Assembly: GCA_019510535.1 (NCBI GenBank)
Contig: JAEKKE010000111.1
Location: forward strand, 1-8,838
From: Acidobacteriota bacterium
Lineage (GTDB): Bacteria; Acidobacteriota; Terriglobia; Terriglobales; Acidobacteriaceae
DNA length: 8,838 bases
Direction of reading: 5' to 3'
Shown here piece by piece: positions 1-8,838 of this stretch. Every line of letters starts with the position of its first letter. Position 1 is the stretch's first letter. The translations under genes and the position numbers were made by a program. Under the pieces are notes generated by a model that worked only from the letters and a program-made list of their open reading frames with translations, searched no databases and had not been told where the DNA came from.

Positions 1-551
1 AGTCGACCTGGAAAGCCGCCCATCCCGACGGCCAGGTTGTCGTGCGCGACCTTACCGCTACCGTGTTGTGGCCGATTACGGCGGAGTGGATCGGCGCCGC
101 ATTCACGCCTGAAGATCAGCGCGCCGGCCAGCAGGCTGAGTTGCTGAAGCTTTCCGACGCGCTGATCGCGGAGCTGGAAAACGCGGACGAATACGTCTTC
201 GGCGTTCCGATGCACAATTTCAGCGTGCCATCGTCGCTGAAGCTATGGATTGACCAGATCGCCCGCGTCGGGAAGACCTTCTCCTATGGGGAAAATGGGC
301 CCAAGGGCCTGATCACCGGTAAGAAGGCCACCTTCCTGCTTGCGACCGGAGGCGTCTATGGACCGGGGAGCGCGATGGAGTCGCTGAATTTTGTGGAACC
401 GTATCTGCGCTCGGCCTTCGGTTTTCTTGGCGTGACGGATACAACCTTCCTTACCGCCGGTGGAACTTCGGCGCTGCGGTATGGCCAGGACCGCGACACC
501 TTCCTGCAGCCTCATCTTGAAGCCGTACAACTACACGCGCAGAGCGCATAA
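1..551 (+). CDS. azoR: FMN-dependent NADH-azoreductase (5' partial)
   Basis: The reading frame is already open at base 3, so the gene starts outside the window; comparison with E. coli AzoR suggests about 25-30 N-terminal residues are missing. The visible 182 codons end at TAA 549-551. The protein is a flavodoxin-like fold, FMN-dependent, two-electron NAD(P)H:quinone/azo reductase of the cytosol. Family signs are WKAAHPDG followed by a VRDLTA segment, the FMN-loop motif PMHNFSVPSSLKLWID, then FSYGENGPKGL and the glycine-rich ATGGVYGPGS. Such enzymes reduce quinones and azo compounds and protect against quinone or thiol stress. A DoxX-family gene follows after 12 bases, so the two are probably co-transcribed. 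The promoter lies outside the window. Family assignment is firm; the physiological substrate is unknown. Confidence 0.93.
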   Translation, partial: STWKAAHPDGQVVVRDLTATVLWPITAEWIGAAFTPEDQRAGQQAELLKLSDALIAELENADEYVFGVPMHNFSVPSSLKLWIDQIARVGKTFSYGENGPKGLITGKKATFLLATGGVYGPGSAMESLNFVEPYLRSAFGFLGVTDTTFLTAGGTSALRYGQDRDTFLQPHLEAVQLHAQSA

Positions 552-563
552 GGAGACCGATTG

Positions 564-950
564 ATGAAGATTGCGTCGTTGATTGCCCGTTATCTTCTGG
601 GGCTGATGTTCACGGTCTTTGGCTTGAATGGATTCCTGCACTTTATTCCGCAGCCTCCACCGGCGAACCCGCTGGCTCTGCAGTTCTTCGGTGCGGTGGC
701 CATGTCTCACTTCGCCGACTTCTTCTTCGCGGTGCAGTTGATTGCGGGCCTGCTGTTGTTGTCAGGCTTCTTTGTGCCCTTGGCGCTCACCCTGCTGGCG
801 GCAGAGCTGTATAACATCCTGGCGTTTCATCTGACGCTGTCGCCCGGCATCGGTCCGGCGATATTTGCGGCGATCCTGTGGGTGTTGGTGTTCCTGCAAT
901 ACCGGGAAAGCTTCCGCGGCATTCTTGCAGCGAAGCCAGCGCAACGCTAA
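564..950 (+). CDS. DoxX family membrane protein
   Basis: This is a 128-residue, very hydrophobic protein with about four membrane segments (roughly residues 5-25, 45-65, 68-88 and 95-115), matching the length and pattern of the DoxX/SURF4-like family. The start is set at ATG 564 rather than the in-frame TTG at 561, because AGGAG at 551-555 lies eight bases upstream of the ATG. The N-terminal stretch ARYLLGLMFTVFGLNGFLHF is typical of DoxX proteins. The stop is TAA 948-950. It follows the azoreductase gene closely, and DoxX genes often sit beside flavin or thiol oxidoreductases. A membrane partner role in redox stress defence is therefore plausible, but this is inferred from context. The exact biochemical activity of small DoxX proteins is not settled. 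Confidence 0.85.
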   Translation: MKIASLIARYLLGLMFTVFGLNGFLHFIPQPPPANPLALQFFGAVAMSHFADFFFAVQLIAGLLLLSGFFVPLALTLLAAELYNILAFHLTLSPGIGPAIFAAILWVLVFLQYRESFRGILAAKPAQR

Positions 951-975
951 ATTCCAACGGGTGAAGAAATAGATT

Positions 976-1004
976 CGGGTGTCCCTGTGGAACAGGGACA
1001 CCCG
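976..1004. terminator. Perfect 12-bp hairpin between convergent genes, likely terminator
   Basis: CGGGTGTCCCTG at 976-987 and its exact complement CAGGGACACCCG at 993-1004 flank a five-base loop (TGGAA). The hairpin lies 25 bases after the DoxX stop and 16 bases after the glycosylase stop. Read on the minus strand, it is followed by a T-rich stretch (AATCTATTTCTTC), as expected for an intrinsic terminator of the glycosylase gene. On the plus strand no T-run follows, so termination of the DoxX transcript may be weaker or factor-dependent. It could also be a dispersed palindromic repeat unit. Confidence 0.65.
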
Positions 1005-1020
1005 GTGCATGAGTCGCCCT

Positions 1021-1734
1021 TCACTCTGCAGGCAGTTTGCCGGCGGCAAGATCGCAGGCGCGCCACATGTACCAGCTTGCAACCGAACACCATGGGCGCC
1101 ACTTCTTTGCCCGCTTCAACATCTGCTCCTTGGTTGCGAGCAGGTCCGGTGTGACTTTCTGCGTTGGCTTCAGACCGAGGAAGGTCAGCGCGAAGCCTTT
1201 GCGTACCCCGTAATCATCGAGCGGCAGAACATCAGGGCGGCCGAGGCGGAAGATCAACAGCATCTCTGCGGTCCACCTACCGATGCCGCGCACCTGGACC
1301 AGATGTTCGATAACTTCTTCGTCGGACATCTTCTTGATCTTCGCCAGCGTGGGCACGGTGCCATCGATAGTCTTTGCCGCAAGGTCACGCAGCGCGAGCG
1401 TCTTGTTATGCGAGAGTCCCGCTTTACGAAGCTGCTCATTCGGGCAATCGAGGATGTGTTCAGGCGAGGGATGATTGCCGATGCCGCAGACGTGATGAAA
1501 GCTCTCGATCATACGGCTGTGAATGGCGCGCGCGGCGTTGGCATGCACCTGCTGGTAGATGATGCTCTCGGCCAATGCTTCGAAGGGGGATTGTGTCGCG
1601 GCCAACCGCATGGTGAAGGGACCCCAGCGCTCGATCAAGCGGCCAAGCTTTGGGTCAGCGGCAGAGAGTTCGGCGATAGCGTGCGCAGCGTCATAAGGGG
1701 GCTTGTGAGTACGGCCGGAGCGGGAGCTGGGCAT
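1021..1734 (-). CDS. HhH-GPD DNA glycosylase, 3-methyladenine type (AlkA-like)
   Basis: A 237-residue protein of the HhH-GPD base-excision repair superfamily, close in type to DNA-3-methyladenine glycosylase II. It would remove alkylated bases such as 3-methyladenine by cutting the N-glycosidic bond. The SIIYQQVHANAARAI segment (residues 57-71) is the conserved helical core entry. The helix-hairpin-helix is LVQVRGIGRWTAEMLLIF (residues 145-162), followed by DVLPLDDYGVRKG, in which D174 (second of the DD pair) is the presumed catalytic aspartate. No FeS-cluster cysteine loop of the Nth/MutY type is present, which supports AlkA-like over endonuclease III. The length fits the short AlkA form without the N-terminal domain of E. 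coli AlkA. The start is ATG at 1734-1732; no good Shine-Dalgarno sequence precedes it, so the exact start is less certain. It is convergent with doxX and divergent from the act operon. Confidence 0.92.
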   Translation of the reverse strand: MPSSRSGRTHKPPYDAAHAIAELSAADPKLGRLIERWGPFTMRLAATQSPFEALAESIIYQQVHANAARAIHSRMIESFHHVCGIGNHPSPEHILDCPNEQLRKAGLSHNKTLALRDLAAKTIDGTVPTLAKIKKMSDEEVIEHLVQVRGIGRWTAEMLLIFRLGRPDVLPLDDYGVRKGFALTFLGLKPTQKVTPDLLATKEQMLKRAKKWRPWCSVASWYMWRACDLAAGKLPAE

Positions 1735-1922
1735 GCAGAAAAGTGTACCGAAAGGGATGCATCTCTTAGAGCGCTACAGGATATGGGGCGCATGCACGGA
1801 GAGAACGGAAGTGAGATGCGGTCATCGCCAAAAGTCGTTCGGATATCGACGAATGGTGGGCGAATATCAATCTAAGACCATTTAAGTGCGAATTTTAGAG
1901 GTTAATCGGTGACCGGCGAGTC

Positions 1923-1974
1923 AGATGTTGTGTCTTTTCTGCCGCTTTACCCACAGATTGCACGAGATGTTGTG
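1923..1974 (+). repeat. 10-base direct repeat AGATGTTGTG, 42 bases apart
   Basis: AGATGTTGTG occurs at 1923-1932 and again at 1965-1974. The 42-base offset is close to four helical turns, so both copies would face the same side of the DNA. The second copy overlaps the interior and right arm of the interrupted palindrome at 1958-1977. This could be a paired protein-binding site or chance. Confidence 0.35.
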
Positions 1975-1977
1975 CAA
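1958..1977. promoter_or_regulatory. Interrupted palindrome, candidate operator
   Basis: TTGCAC at 1958-1963 and its exact complement GTGCAA at 1972-1977 are separated by eight bases. A 6-8-6 layout of this size is typical of a dimeric helix-turn-helix regulator site. It is centred about 80 bases upstream of the -35 element of the act promoter, a position that would suit an activator. No regulator is encoded in the window, so the assignment is inference from symmetry alone. Confidence 0.4.
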
Positions 1978-2041
1978 GGCACCTTGATGGAATGGTGTCG
2001 ATTATCGAAGTTGTAGAAAGAAATGATGGTTGCAGTGATGG

Positions 2042-2066
2042 GGGTCACTTGAAGGGGTCCTGACCC
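2042..2066. promoter_or_regulatory. Symmetric site overlapping the act promoter, candidate operator
   Basis: GGGTCA at 2042-2047 and TGACCC at 2061-2066 are exact complements 13 bases apart, enclosing the -35 hexamer. A second half-site, GGGTC at 2055-2059, forms a tight near-palindrome with GACCC at 2062-2066 (two-base centre) in the -35/-10 spacer. Three half-sites packed on a promoter suggest a repressor or other regulator that competes with RNA polymerase. The regulator is unknown. Confidence 0.4.
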
Positions 2067-2078
2067 GCTGCTTATACT
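2049..2078 (+). promoter_or_regulatory. Sigma-70-type promoter of the act operon
   Basis: TTGAAG at 2049-2054 (-35) and TATACT at 2073-2078 (-10) are separated by 18 bases, a close match to the housekeeping consensus. Transcription would start near 2085, giving a leader of about 108 bases before actA. It is the best promoter-like pair visible in the 458-base gap and points toward actA. Promoter consensus in Acidobacteriota is assumed to resemble the general bacterial one. Confidence 0.6.
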
Positions 2079-2192
2079 CAAACTTTCCGAGGCAGGTTTT
2101 CCTGGACAGCTCTCAACCCCACGTCCTGGATGGTCCTTCTTCAAACATCAGCAACGACTTCTCTTTGACGCAGAGGAAACAGGAACGCACTC

Positions 2193-3034
2193 ATGGCGCA
2201 AGTTTTTGACCGCAGTTCGAACGCGCTGGCCCGGGCAAGTCTCGTTATTACGGGCCTGATCGTGATCGCACTGGGCGTTGCGCTGAACCAGTTGCAGCGC
2301 TCTCCGTGGGTAACACGGCAGGGCCAGCGACCGGATCAGCCCGTCCCGTTCAGTCACAGGCATCACGTTGAGGGTCTTGGCGTGCAGTGCCAGTACTGCC
2401 ACACCAGTGTGGAGAAGTCGATGTACGCCGGCATTCCGCCGACCAAGACGTGTATGAACTGCCATGCGCAGATCTGGACGAACGCCGAGATGCTCGAGCC
2501 GGTTCGTCAGAGCTGGGCAACGGGCGAGTCCATCAAGTGGACCCGTGTACACGATCTTCCGGACTATGTGTACTTCAACCACGAGATCCACGTGAACAAG
2601 GGCATCGGCTGCGCAAGCTGCCACGGCCGTGTGGACGAGATGCCGTTGATGTACCAGGAGAACACCCTCCAGATGGAGTGGTGCTTGAACTGCCACCGCA
2701 ATCCTGGCAAGAACCTCCGTCCGACCAGCGAGATTTACAACATGGCCTGGACTGGCCCCACGTCTGACAAGCCGGTCTACTGCGCCGATACGGGTGTAAG
2801 CGGGCCGACCTCGCAGGGTGTGGTTTGCTCGACCGAGAAGCCGGAAGGTCCGAAGGTTGCTCTGCTGCAGGAGTCGGCGCCGGGCGCCAGGTCTGAAGGG
2901 GCTGTAGCTCCCGTGATCAAGCTTCCGCTCAACTACGTAAAGTTCACTAGCCAGGAAGACCTGGGTAAGTTCCTGACGGACAAGTACCACATCCGCACCC
3001 CGAACGAGCTCTCGAGCTGCGAGGTGTGCCACAG

Positions 3035-3038
<4 letters not shown>
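2193..3038 (+). CDS. actA: ACIII subunit ActA, membrane-anchored pentahaem cytochrome c
   Basis: This 281-residue protein is the multihaem cytochrome of Alternative Complex III, which carries electrons from ActB to the downstream acceptor on the periplasmic side. One membrane anchor lies at about residues 15-34 and keeps the rest outside. Five CxxCH haem-binding motifs are visible: CQYCH (66-70), CMNCH (87-91), CASCH (140-144), CLNCH (164-168) and CEVCH (276-280, at the very C-terminus). Histidines in VPFSHRHHV (H55-H58) and YFNHEIHV (H130, H133) are likely distal haem ligands, as in related multihaem cytochromes. Between haems 4 and 5 lies a stretch with two non-haem cysteines, C197 and C212. 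The ATG at 2193 is supported by AGGAA at 2181-2185, seven bases upstream. It is first in the act operon, and its TGA overlaps the actB start as ATGA (3035-3038). Confidence 0.95.
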
Positions 3039-6151
<3,113 letters not shown>

Positions 6152-7576
6152 ATGGCGACCAAGGGACAAATCAGCGATCCGATGATCGACCCGAAGACTG
6201 GCGAATTCGCCGTCATCGCGCCGGGCCATAACTTCAAGTCGGTAACCGAGAAGATTGCCGGCGTCGTACTGACGTCGAACACACCGCTGGGCTGGTTCTT
6301 CGGCCTGATCGTGGCCTCCGGTGTGGCAACCTTCCTGGTCATCGCAATTACCTGGCTCTTCCTGAAGGGCGTGGGCATCTGGGGTGTAACAATCCCGGGC
6401 GCCTGGGGTTTCGCCATCATCAACTTCGTCTGGTGGATCGGTATCGGTCACGCCGGAACGCTGATCTCGGCGATTCTCCTGCTCTTCAAGCAGACCTGGC
6501 GTAATTCGATCAACCGCTTTGCAGAAGCGATGACTATCTTCGCCGTATGCTGCGCCGGTCTGTTCCCGGTACTGCACGTTGGCCGCCCGTGGCTGGGTTA
6601 CTGGCTGTTCCCGTACCCGAACACGATGAACATCTGGCCGCAGTTCCGTTCGCCGCTGTGCTGGGACGTGTTCGCGGTTTCGACGTACGCGACCATCTCG
6701 GTGGTGTTCTGGTACATCGGCATGGTTCCCGACTTCGGAACCCTGCGTGACAAAGCGCAGTTCCCGCTGGCCAAGTACATCTACGGTCTGCTCTCGCTGG
6801 GCTGGCGCGGATCGACCCGCCACTGGATGCGGTATGAGACGGCTTCGCTGCTCCTGGCTGGTCTTTCAACGCCCCTGGTGCTTTCAGTACACACGGTCAT
6901 CAGCTTCGACTTCGCGGTTGCCGCCCTGCCCGGCTGGCACACGACGATCTTCCCGCCTTACTTCGTCGCCGGCGCCATCTACTCCGGCTTCGCCATGGTG
7001 CTCACGCTGGCGATTCCGATCCGCAAGTTCTACCACATGGAAGACCTGGTCACGCTGCGCCACCTGGACAACATGGCCAAGGTCATGCTCGGTACCGGCC
7101 TGATCGTGGCTTACGGCTATGGCATGGAAGTCTTCATGGCCTGGTACTCGGCCAGCCACTGGGAATTCTTCATGATGTGGAACCGTATGTTCGGGCCGAT
7201 GGGTTGGGGCTACTGGATTCTGATCGCAACGAACATCGCCATTCCGCTGACGACCCTGTGGTCACGCAAGCTGCGGGTGAACGTGACGTATCTGTTCATC
7301 CTGTCGCTGATCGTGAACACCGGTATGTGGTTCGAGCGTTTCGTGATCGTTGTTACCTCGCTGTACCGTGACTTCCTTCCCTCGAGCTGGGGCACCTACA
7401 AGGCGACCAAGTGGGATTACATGCTCTACGTTGGAACGCTCGGTATGTTCTCGTTCCTGTTCCTGCTCTTCGTCCGTCTGGCTCCGATGATTCCGATGAA
7501 CGAAATCAAGATGATGCTGCCGCAGACCAAGATCAAGGGTCTGGACGCTGAAACTACCGTAGAGGAGACCGCCTGA
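6152..7576 (+). CDS. actC: ACIII subunit ActC, NrfD-like quinol-oxidising membrane protein
   Basis: A 474-residue integral membrane protein of the NrfD/PsrC family with about ten membrane helices (first at about 46-70, 84-112, 122-147 and 170-195). It holds the quinol oxidation site next to the [3Fe-4S] cluster of ActB and may contribute to proton translocation. Conserved polar residues inside the helices include H100 in GIGHAGT, E125 in RFAEAMT, H142 in LHVGRPW, D172 in CWDVF, and H247 and D253 in SVHTVISFD. H142 and D172 appear to match, with a constant offset of three, the H139 and D169 discussed for Rhodothermus marinus ActC (from memory). The ATG follows the actB TAA with no gap, and GGAG at 6139-6142 serves as ribosome site from inside actB. 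The TGA overlaps the actD ATG by one base. Full length for the family. Confidence 0.95.
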   Translation: MATKGQISDPMIDPKTGEFAVIAPGHNFKSVTEKIAGVVLTSNTPLGWFFGLIVASGVATFLVIAITWLFLKGVGIWGVTIPGAWGFAIINFVWWIGIGHAGTLISAILLLFKQTWRNSINRFAEAMTIFAVCCAGLFPVLHVGRPWLGYWLFPYPNTMNIWPQFRSPLCWDVFAVSTYATISVVFWYIGMVPDFGTLRDKAQFPLAKYIYGLLSLGWRGSTRHWMRYETASLLLAGLSTPLVLSVHTVISFDFAVAALPGWHTTIFPPYFVAGAIYSGFAMVLTLAIPIRKFYHMEDLVTLRHLDNMAKVMLGTGLIVAYGYGMEVFMAWYSASHWEFFMMWNRMFGPMGWGYWILIATNIAIPLTTLWSRKLRVNVTYLFILSLIVNTGMWFERFVIVVTSLYRDFLPSSWGTYKATKWDYMLYVGTLGMFSFLFLLFVRLAPMIPMNEIKMMLPQTKIKGLDAETTVEETA

Positions 7577-8118
7577 TGCCGGTAAAAGAAGGAACCTACG
7601 GACTGTTGGCGGAGTTCGATACTCCGGGGGCTCTGGTGCATGCCACTGAAGCTGCACGGGATGCCGGATACCGCCGCATGGAATGCTATACGCCGTACCC
7701 GGTGGAAGAGGCTGCTGAGGCTCTGGGCGTGGTGCGCAACCGCGTACCGCTGCTGACCCTGATGGGCGGCATCATGGGCCTGACGACGGCATTTCTGATG
7801 CAGACCTGGATCTCGCGCTGGGGTTACCCGATGAACTTTGCCGGACGTCCACTGTTCTCGTGGCCGGCGTTCATCATCCCGACCTACGAGTGGACGATTC
7901 TGTTCAGTGGTCTGTCGGCTGCCTTCGGCATGCTGGCGCTGAACGGTCTGCCGCAGCCGTACCATCCGCTGTTCAATGCTCCCAACTTCCGTCAGGGAGC
8001 GACCGACCACAAGTTCTTCCTGTGCCTGGAGGCGACCGATCCCCGGTTCGATGTGAACGAGACGCGCGCCTTCCTCGAGCAGTTCCATGCCGTAAGCGTG
8101 GTGGAGGTAGATCTCTAA
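7576..8118 (+). CDS. actD: ACIII subunit ActD (DUF3341 membrane protein)
   Basis: A 180-residue membrane subunit of Alternative Complex III, DUF3341 family. The N-terminal soluble part (1-55) starts GLLAEFDTPGALVHATEAA and includes MECYTPYPVEE. Two membrane helices follow at about 57-79 and 99-121. Between them lies the family signature YPMNFAGRP...SWPAFIIPTYEWT, and after them NGLPQPYHPLFN and a short C-terminal soluble part. It carries no haem or cluster motif; in solved complexes ActD is a structural subunit packed against ActC, and a redox role is not known. The start ATG (7576-7578) overlaps the actC stop, with AGGAG at 7563-7567 eight bases upstream. The TAA stop overlaps the actE ATG as TAATG (8116-8120), so translation of the three genes is probably coupled. 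Confidence 0.94.
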   Translation: MPVKEGTYGLLAEFDTPGALVHATEAARDAGYRRMECYTPYPVEEAAEALGVVRNRVPLLTLMGGIMGLTTAFLMQTWISRWGYPMNFAGRPLFSWPAFIIPTYEWTILFSGLSAAFGMLALNGLPQPYHPLFNAPNFRQGATDHKFFLCLEATDPRFDVNETRAFLEQFHAVSVVEVDL

Positions 8119-8838
8119 TGCAGGGCGCAAGCTTCAAGGTTCAAGGCGCACGCCTCATCCTGTCAGCCACTCTGGCCAGCGTTGCTGTCCTAACCGGTTG
8201 CCGTCAGGACATGCACGACCAGCCGAAGATGTTTCCGCAGCGTTCGACGACGATCTTCGCCGACGGCCGCTCGGCTCGTCCTCAGGTGACCAACACCGTG
8301 GCTCGTGGCCAGTTGCACGAGGACAGCTACTTCTACACCGGTCTGGTGGACGGCAAGGAAGCCGACGGCATGCCTTTCCCGGCGACGCTCGATGTATTGA
8401 AGCGCGGCCAGGAGCGGTTCAATGTGTACTGCACGCCGTGCCACTCGCGTGTGGGCAACGGCGCCGGCGAGATTGTTGAGCGCGGCTATCGTCTGGCGGG
8501 CAACTTCCATACGGAGCGCCTGCGCAGCGCACCGCTCGGACACTTCTTCAGCGTGATGACCAACGGTTATGGCGCGATGCCTGATTACTCGGCACAGATT
8601 ACGCCGGCTGACCGCTGGGCAATCGCCTCGTATATCCGCGCGTTGCAGTTGAGCCAGAACGCCAAGTCGAGTGATGTGCCGGCGGGTGTTGAGGTGAAGC
8701 CGCTGTCGAAGCTGGCGGAAGAGCAGGGCATGCCGGTGGGTTTCGCAGGTGACTGGTCGGTGCCGAATACCACGGGTCCCGCAGCTCCTGAGGTAGCGAA
8801 GCCGGTCGAGTCTGCCACGCCGACGCCAACCACGACGC
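8118..8838 (+). CDS. actE: ACIII subunit ActE, monohaem cytochrome c lipoprotein (3' partial)
   Basis: The frame opens at ATG 8118, overlapping the actD stop, with GGAGG at 8103-8107, and stays open for 240 codons to the window edge without a stop. Residues 1-28 form a lipoprotein signal peptide ending in lipobox LTGC (C28), so the mature protein would be lipid-anchored on the periplasmic face. One haem motif, CTPCH (105-109), is followed by GNGAGE and by a likely distal ligand M154 in YGAMPDY, the class I cytochrome c layout. TPADRWAIASYIRALQLSQ (about 164-182) is the usual C-terminal helix of the cytochrome fold. ActE passes electrons out of the complex together with ActA. After residue 183 comes an extended tail rich in Pro, Ala, Val and Thr that is still open at the edge. 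ActF is expected next but is not visible. Confidence 0.94.
   Translation, partial: MQGASFKVQGARLILSATLASVAVLTGCRQDMHDQPKMFPQRSTTIFADGRSARPQVTNTVARGQLHEDSYFYTGLVDGKEADGMPFPATLDVLKRGQERFNVYCTPCHSRVGNGAGEIVERGYRLAGNFHTERLRSAPLGHFFSVMTNGYGAMPDYSAQITPADRWAIASYIRALQLSQNAKSSDVPAGVEVKPLSKLAEEQGMPVGFAGDWSVPNTTGPAAPEVAKPVESATPTPTTT

Larger units (their letters stand above)
1735..2192. other. 458-base divergent intergenic region
   Basis: This gap separates the start of the minus-strand glycosylase gene from the start of actA. No convincing gene is seen in it. A 65-codon minus-strand frame (1947-2144) has no ribosome site and no recognisable protein. The actA-proximal 150 bases carry the act promoter and a symmetric site. 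The middle carries a 20-base interrupted palindrome, a 10-base direct repeat and a short palindrome TCGAT-T-ATCGA at 1998-2008. I see no convincing promoter for the glycosylase gene; an A/T-rich stretch at 1862-1905 is the likeliest place. The length and the amount of symmetry suggest regulated transcription, but no regulator can be named. Confidence 0.7.

Noticed and set aside
42..551. GTG at 42 as the azoreductase start
   Set aside because: The frame is open to the window edge, and the upstream residues (STWKAAHPDG) match the family, so the true start lies outside the window.
979..1875. 298-codon plus-strand frame opposite the glycosylase gene
   Set aside because: It is antisense to a clear HhH-GPD gene, has no recognisable protein motifs and is a by-product of GC-rich codon use.
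1840..1920. Promoter for the minus-strand glycosylase gene
   Set aside because: Several A/T-rich hexamers exist (for example TAAAAT on the minus strand at 1897-1892), but none pairs with a convincing -35 at proper spacing.
2093..2130. Small hairpin CAGG-TTTT-CCTG and repeated TCCTGGA in the actA leader as a possible riboswitch or attenuator
   Set aside because: The stem is only four base pairs and the repeat only seven bases; no known riboswitch core is visible.
1947..2144. 65-codon minus-strand frame in the intergenic region
   Set aside because: It has no Shine-Dalgarno sequence and no family features, and it runs through the act promoter elements.
3026..3034. GTG 3026 as the start of actB
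   Set aside because: ATG 3035 gives the standard ATGA overlap and a better-placed GAGG; the GTG would overlap actA further without its own ribosome site.

Overview
The window looks like chromosomal DNA from a soil Acidobacteriota, most likely the Terriglobia (Granulicella/Terriglobus/Edaphobacter type). The evidence is the GC-rich coding style, an Alternative Complex III (ACIII, act) operon in the order A-B-C-D-E with a one-piece ActB, and the overall protein character. The genus is an inference from memory of such genomes; no search was run.

Layout. (1) Positions 1-950, plus strand: the 3' part of an FMN-dependent NADH-azoreductase gene (5' end outside the window), followed 12 bases later by a small DoxX-family membrane protein gene, probably one transcript. 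(2) 976-1004: a perfect 12-bp hairpin between convergent genes, probably a terminator. (3) 1021-1734, minus strand: an HhH-GPD DNA glycosylase of the AlkA/3-methyladenine type. (4) 1735-2192: a 458-base divergent intergenic region with a good sigma-70-type promoter for the act operon and several symmetric sequences that look like regulator sites. (5) 2193-8838, plus strand: actA, actB, actC, actD and the start of actE. All four internal junctions overlap or abut (ATGA, TAA|ATG, TGATG, TAATG). actE runs off the end of the window.

How the genes work together. ACIII is a quinol:electron-acceptor oxidoreductase that replaces the cytochrome bc1 complex. ActC (NrfD-like membrane subunit) oxidises quinol. 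Electrons pass through the iron-sulfur clusters of ActB, then the five haems of ActA and the single haem of ActE, to a periplasmic carrier or directly to a terminal oxidase. ActD is a small two-helix membrane subunit. The second NrfD-like subunit, ActF, and perhaps cytochrome oxidase genes would be expected just beyond the right edge. The azoreductase/DoxX pair and the DNA glycosylase are stress-defence and repair genes with no evident functional link to ACIII.

I did not find a wholly new system. ACIII is a described complex. The points worth a second look are the layout of the act promoter region, the displaced Tat/lipobox signal of ActB, a cysteine-bearing insert in ActA, and the long Pro/Thr-rich tail of ActE.
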